In this document: positions 39,190 through 48,373 of the stretch, piece by piece | How positions within the stretch are numbered: the first letter of the stretch is position 1 | How the letters are laid out: every line of letters starts with the position of its first letter | Source of the DNA: Sphingomonas oligoaromativorans | GTDB taxonomy: Bacteria > Pseudomonadota > Alphaproteobacteria > Sphingomonadales > Sphingomonadaceae | DNA length: 64,000 nt | Direction of reading: 5' to 3' | NCBI RefSeq assembly: GCF_011762195.1 | Contig: NZ_JAASQK010000002.1 | Span: 186,001-250,000 of the forward strand | Notes under the pieces: generated by a model | What the model saw: the letters and a program-made list of their open reading frames with translations, nothing else | Told to the model about the DNA's origin: nothing | The model's database searches: none | Position numbers and translations under genes: made by a program

Positions 39190-40425
39190 ATGGAGCGTAT
39201 CGGGCTGATCGCGATCATGGGGGCGCTGGCCGTCATCTGCGGTCTGGCGCTGGCCATCGCGTCGGCCGGCGACGCCGTCGTGCTGCTCGCGGGCATTCTC
39301 GCGGGCGTGGGGCTCACTTTGTTGCTCACCGCCGCCCGCCGCTGGAGCCGGGGCGATCTGGAGCCCGAGGAAGAGCCCGCGATCCAGCCCGTCCCCGCCC
39401 CCACGCCGGGGGTCGACGATCTGCTGGGCGCGCTCGACGAGCCGCTGCTGCTGGTCGAGGGGCGGATGGTGGTGCGCGCCAACGCCGCCGCCGTCGCCAT
39501 GCTGGGCGAGCATATGGTGGGCGAGGATGTCCGCGTCGCCGTGCGCTATCCCGCCGCGACCGAACTGCTCACCCGCGAGGGCAACACCGCCGGCAGCGTC
39601 GAGATCATCGGCATCGGCCACCCGGATCGCCACTGGACGCTCTCGGTCCAGCCGCTTGGGCCGGCCACGCGCGTCGTCCGCCTCACCGATCGCACCGCCA
39701 CCCGCGCCACGGAGCGGATGCGCGTCGATTTCGTCGCCAACGCCAGCCATGAGCTGCGCACCCCGCTCGCCAGCCTGATCGGCTTCATCGAAACGCTGGA
39801 GGACGCCAACGGCCCGGACGACGCCGCCGTCCGCGAGCGCTTCCTCGGCATCATGGCGGGCGAGGCGCGGCGGATGCAGCGGCTGGTGGACGATCTGATC
39901 TCGCTCTCCCGCATCGAGGCGGACAAGCATCGCGCGCCCGCCGACGCGGTCTCGCTGGTCGCGCTGGCGAAGGAAACGGCGGACACGCTGCGCGGCGATC
40001 GCAGCGGCCGGTCGCGCGTGGAGCTTCAGATCGAGGAAGGGCTCCCGCCCGTCGCGGGCGACCGCGCGCAGCTTTCGCAGCTTCTCCACAATCTGGTCAG
40101 CAACGCGCTGAAATATGGCGATCCGGTGCGCCCCGTGCGCGTCGTGGTGGCGCGCGGCGGGCCGACCATGCTCCGCCTCGCGGTGATCGACGAGGGCGAG
40201 GGCATCGCGCCGCAGCACCTCCCCCGCCTCACCGAGCGCTTCTATCGCGTCGACGCCGGGCGGAGCCGCGCGGTGGGCGGCACGGGGCTCGGCCTCGCCA
40301 TCGTGAAGCATATCGTCGAGCGCCATCGCGGCCGGCTCGACATCGCCAGCACGCAGGGCGTCGGCACCACGATCACGGTGCTGCTGCCCATCCTGCTCGA
40401 CAGCAAGGCGGCCGCCGCCGAATAG
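39190..40425 (+). CDS. phoR: Phosphate-regulon sensor histidine kinase PhoR
   Basis: Inner-membrane kinase that phosphorylates PhoB when phosphate is short. 411 aa: two membrane spans (about 6-50), PAS-like region (about 75-170), phosphoacceptor helix with FVANASHELRTPLASLIGFIETLE (His about 186), and ATPase domain with N-box LLHNLVSNALKYG, G1 DEGEGIAPQHLPRLTERFYRVD and G2 GGTGLGLAIVKHIVERHRG. Start ATG 39190 has GAGG upstream; GTG 39181 is in frame. Divergent from the HPr-rel-A cassette. Confidence 0.93.
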   Translation: MERIGLIAIMGALAVICGLALAIASAGDAVVLLAGILAGVGLTLLLTAARRWSRGDLEPEEEPAIQPVPAPTPGVDDLLGALDEPLLLVEGRMVVRANAAAVAMLGEHMVGEDVRVAVRYPAATELLTREGNTAGSVEIIGIGHPDRHWTLSVQPLGPATRVVRLTDRTATRATERMRVDFVANASHELRTPLASLIGFIETLEDANGPDDAAVRERFLGIMAGEARRMQRLVDDLISLSRIEADKHRAPADAVSLVALAKETADTLRGDRSGRSRVELQIEEGLPPVAGDRAQLSQLLHNLVSNALKYGDPVRPVRVVVARGGPTMLRLAVIDEGEGIAPQHLPRLTERFYRVDAGRSRAVGGTGLGLAIVKHIVERHRGRLDIASTQGVGTTITVLLPILLDSKAAAAE

Positions 40426-40461
40426 CTGGCGGGGCGGCCTGTGGCGGGCTAGGCAGGGCGC

Positions 40462-41403
40462 ATGTCGCGCACGCCGTCCCTGCTCGCCGCCGCCCTGCTC
40501 CTCCTCTCCGCCGGGTGCAGCCGCACGCCGGATGCCGGGCCGGCGCCGCACCAGATCCACGTCGTCGGATCGAGCGCGGCCTATCCTTTCTCGACCTACG
40601 CCGCTGAGCGGCTGATGCGCGAGGAGCCCGACGCCATCGCCCCGCTGGTCCGCGCCGGGGGCAGCGGCGAAGGCATCGCCCGCTTCTGCGACGGACCGGG
40701 GCGGCTCCACCCGGACATCGTCATCGCCACCCGCGATCTCACGCCCGAGGAGGCGCGGCGTTGCGCCGCCAGGGGCGTCGTGCGGATCGCGCGCGTGCCG
40801 CTGGGCTTCACCGCCTTCGTCATCGTGACGGCCCGAGGCGCGCCGGACTGGGCGCCCACCCGCGCGCTCCTCACCCGCGCGCTCACGCAGACCGCGGCAC
40901 GCTGGAGCGATCTCGACCCCACCCTGCCCGCCGCGCCGATCAGGATCGAAGGCCCCGCGTCCGATCCGGCCATCGCGGACGGATTGTTCGACCTCATCCT
41001 CCTCCCCGGCCATGGCGCGATCCGCCGCGACGGCGGCTACAGCGGCCATGGCGCCGACGCGGAACTGGTGGCGCAAGCCGTCGCCGCGACGCCGGGCGCG
41101 ATCGGCATCCTTCCTTATGCGCAAGCCGTCGCCCATGCCGACACGCTGAAGATGCTTCCCCTCGACGGGATCATGCCGACGCCCGGCAGCATCGCCTCCG
41201 GCCATTATCCGGCGAGCGCGCCGCTGCTGCTGATCGGGAAGGCCAGCGAAGCCCCCGCCGTGCCGCACCTGCCCCGCCTGCTTGATTATTACGCGGATGC
41301 GCTGGCGCCCGGCGGCGCCTTCGCCGCGCGCGGGCTGGTGCCGCTCCCCGCATCAGCGCTCGAGGACGCGAAACATCGCCTGCTGTCACTGGAAGGTCAC
41401 TGA
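40462..41403 (+). CDS. PstS-like phosphate-binding lipoprotein
   Basis: 313 aa with a lipobox (LLLLSAGCS, Cys about 19) and a periplasmic binding fold: QIHVVGSSAAYPFSTYAAERL and RAGGSGEGIARFC fit phosphate-binding loops, and a late AQAVAATPGAIGILPYAQAVA matches PstS. It lies between phoR and phoU where the pstSCAB genes would normally run, but pstC, pstA and pstB are absent here. It may serve an unlinked Pst transporter or act as a sensor. Confidence 0.82.
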   Translation: MSRTPSLLAAALLLLSAGCSRTPDAGPAPHQIHVVGSSAAYPFSTYAAERLMREEPDAIAPLVRAGGSGEGIARFCDGPGRLHPDIVIATRDLTPEEARRCAARGVVRIARVPLGFTAFVIVTARGAPDWAPTRALLTRALTQTAARWSDLDPTLPAAPIRIEGPASDPAIADGLFDLILLPGHGAIRRDGGYSGHGADAELVAQAVAATPGAIGILPYAQAVAHADTLKMLPLDGIMPTPGSIASGHYPASAPLLLIGKASEAPAVPHLPRLLDYYADALAPGGAFAARGLVPLPASALEDAKHRLLSLEGH

Positions 41404-41440
41404 TTCGGGGCGGATTCTGTTGCAAATCCCATGCTACTCG

Positions 41441-41455
41441 CAATTGTAACAATTG
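41441..41455. promoter_or_regulatory. 15-bp perfect palindrome upstream of phoU
   Basis: CAATTGT and ACAATTG flank a single A, 88 nt before the phoU start. AT-rich and perfect in a GC-rich genome, so an operator is likely. It is not a classical Pho box; the regulator is unknown. Confidence 0.5.
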
Positions 41456-41543
41456 GCGTGCAGAGCGCTCGCGAAGCCATACGTCCAGCTTGACGCCCGC
41501 GCTCTTTGCAGGCGGGCTGGGCGGTGCCGACTGGGGATATGAG

Positions 41544-42260
41544 ATGGCGACCACCGGCCACACCGTCAAAGCGTTCGACAGCGATCTGGGGCAAATTCGC
41601 GGCCTCGTGTCCGAAATGGGCGGTCGCGCGGAAGCCGCGATCACCGAAAGCATCCAGGCGCTTTCGCGCCTCGATCTGGAAGCCTCGTCCGCCGTCGTGC
41701 AGGAAGATCGCAAGATCGACGAGCTGGAGGCCGAGATCGAGCGCCAGGTGATCCGCCTGATCGCGCTCCGCGCCCCGATGGCCGACGATCTGCGCGACGC
41801 GGTCGCCGCGCTCAAGATCTCGGGCGTGATCGAGCGCATCGGCGATTATGCCAAGAACATCGCCAAGCGCGTCCCCCTCCTCACCGACATGCGCAACAGC
41901 GAGCCGATGGCGATCCTGCCGGCGATGGCGCGTTCAGTCTCCGACATGGTGCGTGGCGCACTCGACGCCTATGCGGCGCGCGATGCAGCGGCGGCAGTGG
42001 CGGTGCAGGAAGCCGATCGTCATGTCGACGATTTCTACAACAGCCTGTTCCGCACGCTGCTCACCTACATGATGGAGAACCCGGCCAGCATCACGCAGTC
42101 GGCGCACCTGCTCTTCATCGCCAAGAATCTGGAGCGTATCGGCGATCACGCGACCAACATCGCCGAGATGGTGTTCTTCGCGGCGACCGGCGAGCAGCTC
42201 GTCGACCGCCCGCGCGGCCCGGACCCCCTCGCCGCCGCCGCCCAGCAGGGAGCCGAATAA
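41544..42260 (+). CDS. phoU: Phosphate signalling protein PhoU
   Basis: 238-aa two-domain helical protein that links Pst transport to PhoR and prevents toxic phosphate uptake. Both metal-binding repeats are visible: KISGVIERIGDYAKNIAKR and FIAKNLERIGDHATNIAEMVFF. Start MATTGHTVKAFDSDLGQIRG follows a GGGGAT site; the longer frame is rejected. phoB follows after 3 nt. Confidence 0.95.
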   Translation: MATTGHTVKAFDSDLGQIRGLVSEMGGRAEAAITESIQALSRLDLEASSAVVQEDRKIDELEAEIERQVIRLIALRAPMADDLRDAVAALKISGVIERIGDYAKNIAKRVPLLTDMRNSEPMAILPAMARSVSDMVRGALDAYAARDAAAAVAVQEADRHVDDFYNSLFRTLLTYMMENPASITQSAHLLFIAKNLERIGDHATNIAEMVFFAATGEQLVDRPRGPDPLAAAAQQGAE

Positions 42261-42263
42261 GCG

Positions 42264-42962
42264 ATGCCGGGCCGCGTTCTGCTCGTCGAGGACGACGCCG
42301 CGCTCGCCGAACTCGTCTCCTGGCATCTCGAGCGGGAGGGTTTCGAGGTCGAGCGCACGCCCGACGGCGAGGAGGCATTGCTCCTCGCCACCGAGAACAC
42401 GCCGGACCTCGTGCTGCTCGACTGGATGGTCGAGGGGCTCTCCGGCATCGAGGTGTGCCGCCGCCTGCGCCGCCGCGCCGAGACGGCGAACCTCCCCATC
42501 ATCATGCTGACGGCGCGCGGCGAGGAGGAGGATCGCGTGCGCGGTCTCGAAACCGGCGCGGACGATTATGTCACCAAGCCGTTCAGCCCGCGCGAGCTGC
42601 TCGCCCGCGTGTCGGCGGTGCTGCGCCGCGTGCGGCCGGCGCTGGCCGGCGAGCGGCTGGAATATGGCGGCATCGAGATGGACCTCGTCGGCCACAAGGT
42701 GCGCCGCGACGGCAGCCATATCGCGCTCGGGCCGACGGAATTCCGCCTGCTCCGCCATTTCCTGGAGCATCCGGGCCGCGTCTTCTCGCGCGAGCGGCTG
42801 CTTGATTCGGTGTGGGGCCGCGAGGCGGACATCGAGCCGCGCACCGTGGACGTCCACATCCGCCGCCTGCGCAAGGCGATCAACAATGACGGCGTGATGC
42901 CGGATATCATCCGCACCGTCCGCTCGGCCGGCTACGCGCTCGACGCCGACGGCCGCGCCTGA
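42264..42962 (+). CDS. phoB: Phosphate-regulon response regulator PhoB
   Basis: OmpR-type regulator, 232 aa. Receiver domain with acidic pair (VEDDAAL), phospho-Asp in LVLLDWMVEG (about 53), Lys in DDYVTKPFSPREL (about 105). The C-terminal winged helix carries LGPTEFRLLRHFLEHPGRVFSRERLLDSVWG and VDVHIRRLRKAIN. Adjacent to phoU, and cognate to the phoR 1.8 kb upstream. Confidence 0.96.
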   Translation: MPGRVLLVEDDAALAELVSWHLEREGFEVERTPDGEEALLLATENTPDLVLLDWMVEGLSGIEVCRRLRRRAETANLPIIMLTARGEEEDRVRGLETGADDYVTKPFSPRELLARVSAVLRRVRPALAGERLEYGGIEMDLVGHKVRRDGSHIALGPTEFRLLRHFLEHPGRVFSRERLLDSVWGREADIEPRTVDVHIRRLRKAINNDGVMPDIIRTVRSAGYALDADGRA

Positions 42963-43049
42963 GACCTGACAAACGAGGGGTTGCGCGCCCCTCGCCTCTT
43001 CCCGCGCGGCGTCCTAGAAGGCGGGCAGCAGGCCTTTGGGGAGAGCTCG

Positions 43050-43823
43050 ATGCGCTACGACATTTCCGGCACCGTCATGCAGACCGTCTCGATCGATCTC
43101 GATCGCGGCGAGCGCATCTTCAGCCAGACGCACGCCATGGCCTGGATGTCGGACGGCATCGCCATGGACACGCACACCGGCGGCGGCCTCTTCGCCGGCC
43201 TGAAGCGCGCCATGGGCGGCGGCAGCCTGTTCATCACCGAATATAGCGCCGAGCAGGCCGGGCACATCGCCTTCGCGCCGCGCTTTCCCGGCAAGATCCT
43301 GCCCGTCCGGCTCGCATCCGGCCAATCGCTGATCTGCCGCAAGGAGACCTTCCTCTGCGCCGAGGCCTCGGTGACGCTCGACATCGCGCTCCAGCAGCGT
43401 CTGGGTGCGGGCGTGTTCGCAGGCGAGGGCTTCATCCTCCAGCGCGTCACCGGGCCGGGAACGGTGTTCCTCGATCTCTCCGGCGAAGTGATCGAGAAGG
43501 TGCTGGCGCCGGGCGAACGCCTGCGCGTCCATGCCGGGCATATCGGCATCCAGGAGCCGACCGTCTCCACCGACATCCAGATGGTGCGCGGCTTCCGCAA
43601 CGTCCTGTTCGGCGGCGAAGGCCTGTTCCTCGCGACGCTGACCGGGCCGGGCCGCATCTGGCTCCAGTCCATGCCGATCCTCAACCTCGCCGAGGAGATC
43701 GCCCGCCACCTGCCCAACGGCGAAAACGCACGGGGCGGCGGCAATGTCGGCGCGGCGCTGGGTGGAGGTGCGGCCGGCGCGGCGCTGGGCGGGCTGCTCG
43801 GGGGCATTTTCGGCAACGAATGA
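43050..43823 (+). CDS. TIGR00266/AIM24 family protein
   Basis: 257-aa beta-rich protein of the AIM24/TIGR00266 family (MRYDISGTVMQTVSIDLDRGERIFS; GGSLFITEYSAEQAGHIAFAPRFPGKILPV). Function unknown in bacteria. The C-terminal Gly/Ala tail (GAALGGGAAGAALGGLLGGIFGNE) is hydrophobic and may insert in a membrane. GGGGAGAG before the ATG decides the start; the frame reaches back to 42981. Confidence 0.85.
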   Translation: MRYDISGTVMQTVSIDLDRGERIFSQTHAMAWMSDGIAMDTHTGGGLFAGLKRAMGGGSLFITEYSAEQAGHIAFAPRFPGKILPVRLASGQSLICRKETFLCAEASVTLDIALQQRLGAGVFAGEGFILQRVTGPGTVFLDLSGEVIEKVLAPGERLRVHAGHIGIQEPTVSTDIQMVRGFRNVLFGGEGLFLATLTGPGRIWLQSMPILNLAEEIARHLPNGENARGGGNVGAALGGGAAGAALGGLLGGIFGNE

Positions 43824-43873
43824 CGGGCGCCCGCCCGCCGCCTCCGCAATATTTCTCCGACATGTCCCAAAGG

Positions 43874-43927
43874 GCCTTGCCCCTGCAATCCCATGGAAGG
43901 ATTGGGAGGCTAAGGGGCCGGCAAGGC
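43874..43927 (+). repeat. Nested imperfect inverted repeat before a TonB receptor
   Basis: Outer arms GCCTTGCC and GGCAAGGC (8 bp) and inner arms CAATCC and GGATTG (6 bp, 7-nt loop), with GCCCCT and AGGGGC offering an alternative middle pairing. It ends 28 nt before the GTG start. Possible 5' leader structure or terminator of the preceding gene. Confidence 0.45.
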
Positions 43928-43955
43928 ATATGCCTTTCGAGTGGGGGAAATTCGC

Positions 43956-46748
43956 GTGAAGACGAGTGGGGCGGCTTTCCGGCGCCGTCTATATGCTTCC
44001 GTGCCGCTGTTGCTGGGCACGCTTTCCGCCTTTCCCGCCCTCGCCTATCCAGCGGCCGGCAAGGCCCCGCCCCCGCCCGAAATCTCCGCCGACGATGAGG
44101 AGATCGTCGTCAAGGGCGCGCACCTGCCGGGCGCGGTGGTGGGCGACATCCCCGCCGAGCTGCAATACAGCCCCGCCGACATCCGCGCCTATGGCGTCAG
44201 CTCGGTCGCCGACCTGCTCAGCGAACTCGGCCCCGAAGTCCGCAGCGATCGCGGCCGTGGCGGAGAGGCGCCGGCGGTGCTGCTCAACGGCAAGCGCATC
44301 TCCAGCTTCAGCGAAATCCGCGATATCCCGACCGAGGCGATCCTGCGCGTCGACATCCTGCCGGAGGAAGTCGCGCTCAAATATGGCTATTCGGCCGATC
44401 AGCGGGTGGTGAACATCGTGCTGCGCCGCCGCTTCCGCGCGGTCACCGGCGAGGGCGGCGGCAGCAGCACCACCGACGGCGGCGCCGAGAACGGCACGGC
44501 CAGCCTCGACCTGCTGCGCATCCGTGGCGACAGCCGCGTCAACCTCGACCTCAAATATCAGGACACCGCCTCGCTGCTGGAGAGCGACCGGGGCCTGATG
44601 TCCGCCGCCACCGGCCGCCCCTATGACCTGACCGGCAACATCACCGGCATCGGCGGCGCGGAGATCGATCCGGCGCTGAGCGCCGCCGTCGGCCGTCCGG
44701 TCACAGTCGCGGGCGTCCCCGTCTCGGCCGCGAACGGCGCGCCCGGCCTCAACGATTTCGTCGGCACGGCGGGCACGCCCAACGTCACCGACATCTCCCC
44801 CTACCGCACGCTGGCGCCCTCGAAGCGGGACTTCACGGTCAACTCGGTGCTCGCCCATCCGCTCACCCGGAAGATCAGCGCCACCGTCAACGGCACGTTC
44901 GACCTCACCGACAGCGACAGCCTGCGCGGGCTTCCCGGCAGTCAGTTCCTCGTGCCGTCGACCGATCCCTTCTCTCCGTTCGGGCAGGAGATCGCGCTCT
45001 ATCGCTATCTCGACACCGATCCCCTGAAGCAGAGCACACGGACGCTGACCGCCCATGGCGGCTTCAGCCTCAACGGCGATTTCGCCAAGTGGCGCCTGTC
45101 CTTCACCGGCAATGTCGATCATGGCGACACGCGCACCATCACCCAGACGGGCATCGACGTCTCCGCCGTGCAGGCCGCGCTCAGCGCCGGCGATGCGAGC
45201 CTCAACCCGTTCGGCCCCATCCCCGCGAACCTGCTCGGTGCGATGCAGAAAGCGCGGGCGCGGGCGATCTCCAACACCGGCAATATCCAGCTCGTCGCCA
45301 ACGGGCCGCTGGTGAATCTGCCTGCGGGGCCGCTCTCGTCGAGCGTCAAGGTCGGCTGGTCGGACAGCGGGTTCGACTCCAGCTCGGTGCGCGGCGGGAT
45401 CGTGCAGAGCGCATCGCTCTCGCGGCGCGATGCGAGTGGGCAGCTCAACCTCGACCTGCCGCTGACCAGCCGCAAGAACCACATCCTCGGCGCGATCGGC
45501 GACCTCTCGGCCAATTTCAACGTCGCGGCGGATCATCTGTCGGACTTCGGCACGCTCACCACCTATGGCTACGGGGTGAACTGGAGCCCGCGCGACGGCA
45601 TCAACCTGATCGCCTCCACCACGCACGACGAGGGCGCGCCGACGGTGCAGCAGCTCGGCAATCCGGTGATCGTGACGCCGGAGGTGCGCGTGTTCGACTA
45701 TCGCACCGGGCAGACCGTGGACGTATCGGAGACGGCGGGCGGCAATCCGGCGCTCCAGGCGGATCATCGCCATGTCGACAAGATCGGCCTGACGCTGAAA
45801 CCGATCCACAACACCGATCTCACCATCACGGCCAATTACATCCATTCGAGCATCCGCAACGCGATCGCGGGCTTCCCCTCGCCGACGGCGGCGATCGAGG
45901 CGGCCTTCCCCGATCGCTTCACCCGCGACGAGGACGGCACTCTCGAGCGCATCGACGTCCGCCCGATCAACTTCGCGCGCGAGGATCGGCAGGAGCTGCG
46001 CTGGGGCTTCAACTTCACGAAAAAGCTCAAATCCTCGCAGAAGCTGATCGACGCCTATCGCGCGCTGAGGGCAGCGGGCGGCTTCGGGCGCTTTGGCGGC
46101 GGCGGAAGCGGAGGCTCCGCCGCGGGCGGGCCGGGCGGCGGCAACACCAACAGCGCGACGAGCGGCGAAGGCCCGCGCAGCGGCGGCGACGGCAATGGCT
46201 TCCGTGGTGGCGGTGGCGGCGGCGGGCACGGCTTCGGTGGGCGCGGAGGCGGCGGACAGGGCGGCGGCCGGCTCCAGATCTCCTTCTATCACACCTGGTT
46301 CTTCCGCGACGACATCCTCATCAAGCAGGGTGGCCCTCGCCTCGACCTGCTCGACGGCGGCACCACCGGATCGGGCGGCGGACAGCCCCGGCACGAGCTG
46401 GAGCTTCAGGTCGGCATGACCAACAACGGCATCGGCGCGCGCTTCAGCGGCCAGTGGGAGAGCGCCACCACCGTCACCGGCGGCACCGGCACCGCGACCG
46501 GCGACCTGCACTTCTCCTCGCTCGCCACCGCCAACTTCCGCCTGTTCGCCGATCTCGGCCAGCAGCCTTCGCTGGTGAAGCATCGCTGGGCGCGCGGGAT
46601 GCGCGTGACGCTGGCGGTCACCAACATCTTCGACAGCCGCCAGCACGTCCGCGACGCGACCGGCGCGACCCCGCTCAGCTATCAGCCCGCCTATCTCGAT
46701 CCGCTCGGGCGGACGGTGAAGATCAGCCTGCGCAAATTGTTCTTCTAG
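43956..46748 (+). CDS. TonB-dependent receptor with glycine-rich insert
   Basis: About 930 aa from GTG 43956 (GGGGGA 7 nt before; in-frame GTG 43941 is the alternative). Signal peptide RRRLYASVPLLLGTLSAFPALA. Plug with VVKGAHLPGAVVGDIPAELQYSPADIRAYGVSSVADLLSEL and a TonB-receptor-like GKRISSFSEIRDIPTEAILRVDILPEEVALKYGYSADQRVVNIVLRR. No STN domain. In the C-terminal third (about 708-772) lies a Gly/Ser/Asn-rich stretch, then the last barrel strands to FF. Ligand unknown. Confidence 0.85.
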   Translation: MKTSGAAFRRRLYASVPLLLGTLSAFPALAYPAAGKAPPPPEISADDEEIVVKGAHLPGAVVGDIPAELQYSPADIRAYGVSSVADLLSELGPEVRSDRGRGGEAPAVLLNGKRISSFSEIRDIPTEAILRVDILPEEVALKYGYSADQRVVNIVLRRRFRAVTGEGGGSSTTDGGAENGTASLDLLRIRGDSRVNLDLKYQDTASLLESDRGLMSAATGRPYDLTGNITGIGGAEIDPALSAAVGRPVTVAGVPVSAANGAPGLNDFVGTAGTPNVTDISPYRTLAPSKRDFTVNSVLAHPLTRKISATVNGTFDLTDSDSLRGLPGSQFLVPSTDPFSPFGQEIALYRYLDTDPLKQSTRTLTAHGGFSLNGDFAKWRLSFTGNVDHGDTRTITQTGIDVSAVQAALSAGDASLNPFGPIPANLLGAMQKARARAISNTGNIQLVANGPLVNLPAGPLSSSVKVGWSDSGFDSSSVRGGIVQSASLSRRDASGQLNLDLPLTSRKNHILGAIGDLSANFNVAADHLSDFGTLTTYGYGVNWSPRDGINLIASTTHDEGAPTVQQLGNPVIVTPEVRVFDYRTGQTVDVSETAGGNPALQADHRHVDKIGLTLKPIHNTDLTITANYIHSSIRNAIAGFPSPTAAIEAAFPDRFTRDEDGTLERIDVRPINFAREDRQELRWGFNFTKKLKSSQKLIDAYRALRAAGGFGRFGGGGSGGSAAGGPGGGNTNSATSGEGPRSGGDGNGFRGGGGGGGHGFGGRGGGGQGGGRLQISFYHTWFFRDDILIKQGGPRLDLLDGGTTGSGGGQPRHELELQVGMTNNGIGARFSGQWESATTVTGGTGTATGDLHFSSLATANFRLFADLGQQPSLVKHRWARGMRVTLAVTNIFDSRQHVRDATGATPLSYQPAYLDPLGRTVKISLRKLFF

Positions 46749-46880
46749 CGGCGGCACCGCACCAGGCGGGCGAGGCGACCAAACGCTCCGTCTGCCTTCG
46801 CGTGGCGTTCGGCGCGCGGAGGGAACCAAGACGGCCCCTCCCGCTTTGAATCAGCCTGTGCTTCGCCATGGGACAGGGTC

Positions 46881-47147
46881 ATGCGCCGGCTGCTCGGCCT
46901 TTCTCTGCTGCTCTGCGCCGGTGCCGCTCAGGCGGCGCCATGGCATGGCGGCGGGCGGCCGGTGGCCAGCCATTTCGACCTGTCGCGCCTGTTCAGCGAC
47001 CGCATCGCCTTCAACACCGCGCCCCGCGCGGCAAGCCTTACCGGGCGGTGGACCTTCCACGAGATCGAGGCTCCGCCCGGACCACCGCATGATCCGCCGA
47101 CGGTCCGCCTGCGCGGCAAGCATGTGAAAGTGCGGATTCCGCTCTAA
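46881..47147 (+). CDS. Small secreted hypothetical protein
   Basis: 88 aa, not recognised. Signal peptide MRRLLGLSLLLCAGAAQAAPW, then a short mature part including FDLSRLFSDRIAFNTAPRAASLTGRWTF and HEIEAPPGPPHDPPTVRLRG. ACAGGG before the ATG is a weak ribosome site. Its end overlaps the DUF2794 gene by 4 bp in convergent orientation. Confidence 0.5.
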   Translation: MRRLLGLSLLLCAGAAQAAPWHGGGRPVASHFDLSRLFSDRIAFNTAPRAASLTGRWTFHEIEAPPGPPHDPPTVRLRGKHVKVRIPL

Positions 47148-47494
47148 TCCTCGATCAGGCGGAGCAGCTTGCGCTCCACCGGCGCAAGCACCGGCCCCAG
47201 CTCGATGCCGCGCTTCAGCACCACGCCATGCTCGCCGAGCAGCGCCCACATCCCCTGCCGGTGGCGGAGCGCGGGGCGCTTCTCGATGCGATATTCGGGC
47301 CGCTCGGCCGCGCGGCGGAAGGCGGAGAAGGTGGCGACGTCGCGCTCGAAATCGATCGCATAGTCCTTCCAGTGCCCCGCCGTGACCATCCGGCCATAGA
47401 GATCGAGGATTCGCATCAGCTCGATCCGGTCGAACCCGACCTGCCCGGCCGCGCGAACCGCGCCGCCCGGAAAGGGCGTGACGATGCCGCTCAC
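47144..47494 (-). CDS. DUF2794 family protein
   Basis: 116 aa, of a family conserved across Alphaproteobacteria with no known function: [57 protein letters not shown], then [18 protein letters not shown]. Overlaps epsC by 4 bp (ATGA), so the two share an mRNA. Confidence 0.85.
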   Translation of the reverse strand: MSGIVTPFPGGAVRAAGQVGFDRIELMRILDLYGRMVTAGHWKDYAIDFERDVATFSAFRRAAERPEYRIEKRPALRHRQGMWALLGEHGVVLKRGIELGPVLAPVERKLLRLIED

Positions 47495-48198
47495 GCGCTC
47501 TCCCGATCGGGATCGACGCGCCGGAGCGTCGCGCGGGCATCGTCACGCTCGCGCATCACATCGTCGATGCGCTTGCGGAGCTGGTCGATCTCGCAGCGCA
47601 TGATCTCCAGCTTTTGCGTCGCGGGGTCGAGCTGTTCCCCACAGGGCGTGCCATAGGGCGTGAAGCGGTTGTAATCGGCGGCGTCGACCAGCGTCTGCTT
47701 GGCGGGGATGCCCACCATCGTGGCGCCCGCCGGCACGTCGCGCGTGACGACGGCATTGGCGCCGACGCGCGCGCCCTCGCCCACCGTGATCGGCCCCAGC
47801 ACCTGCGCGCCCGATCCGATCACCGAGCCGTCGAGCAGCGTCGGGTGGCGCTTGCCCGCCTTGCCGTTCACCGGATTGGTGCCGCCCAGCGTGACGCACT
47901 GGTAGATGGTGACATTGTCGCCGATCACCGACGTCTCGCCGATCACGCTGAAGCCATGATCGATGAAGAGGTTGCGCCCGATGGTGGCGCCGGGATGGAT
48001 GTCGATCGCCGTCCACATCCGCGACCAGTGATTGACCGCTCGGGCCAGGAAAAAGAAGCGCGCCTTGAAGAGCGCGTGCGCGATCCGGTGGAAACCGAGC
48101 GCCCACACGCCCGGATACAACAGAATTTCCCAACGCGACCGGGGCGCAGGATCACGCGCCTTGATCGAATCCAGATAGGCGACCAGACGGCCGGGCAT
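47491..48198 (-). CDS. epsC: Serine O-acetyltransferase (EpsC/CysE)
   Basis: Makes O-acetyl-L-serine for cysteine synthesis. 235 aa: N-terminal helices ([24 protein letters not shown]) then left-handed beta-helix hexapeptides ([81 protein letters not shown]). The C-terminal tail is a likely coiled coil ([26 protein letters not shown]). Divergent from oxyR. Confidence 0.92.
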   Translation of the reverse strand: MPGRLVAYLDSIKARDPAPRSRWEILLYPGVWALGFHRIAHALFKARFFFLARAVNHWSRMWTAIDIHPGATIGRNLFIDHGFSVIGETSVIGDNVTIYQCVTLGGTNPVNGKAGKRHPTLLDGSVIGSGAQVLGPITVGEGARVGANAVVTRDVPAGATMVGIPAKQTLVDAADYNRFTPYGTPCGEQLDPATQKLEIMRCEIDQLRKRIDDVMRERDDARATLRRVDPDRESA

Positions 48199-48373
48199 GG
48201 GCAGCTCCCCTTGACTTGCGGCCTATTTAGGACGCTCGTCCGGGGATTGCGAGGGGGCGGGCGCGTTAGCCCATGCTGGCCCCACTCCGTGCCGCCCGCC
48301 GCCCTGCCGTGCGGCATTGCTATCATGCCGACTGATCGATTATTCTTGGCTTTATGATCGAAAAGTCCGCTGG

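Noticed and set aside
43824-43955. Cobalamin riboswitch before the TonB receptor
   Set aside because: The conserved B12-box and the known core helices are not visible; only simple nested arms are.
43989-46829. 946-codon minus-strand frame
   Set aside because: Shadow of the TonB receptor; no signal peptide or motif.
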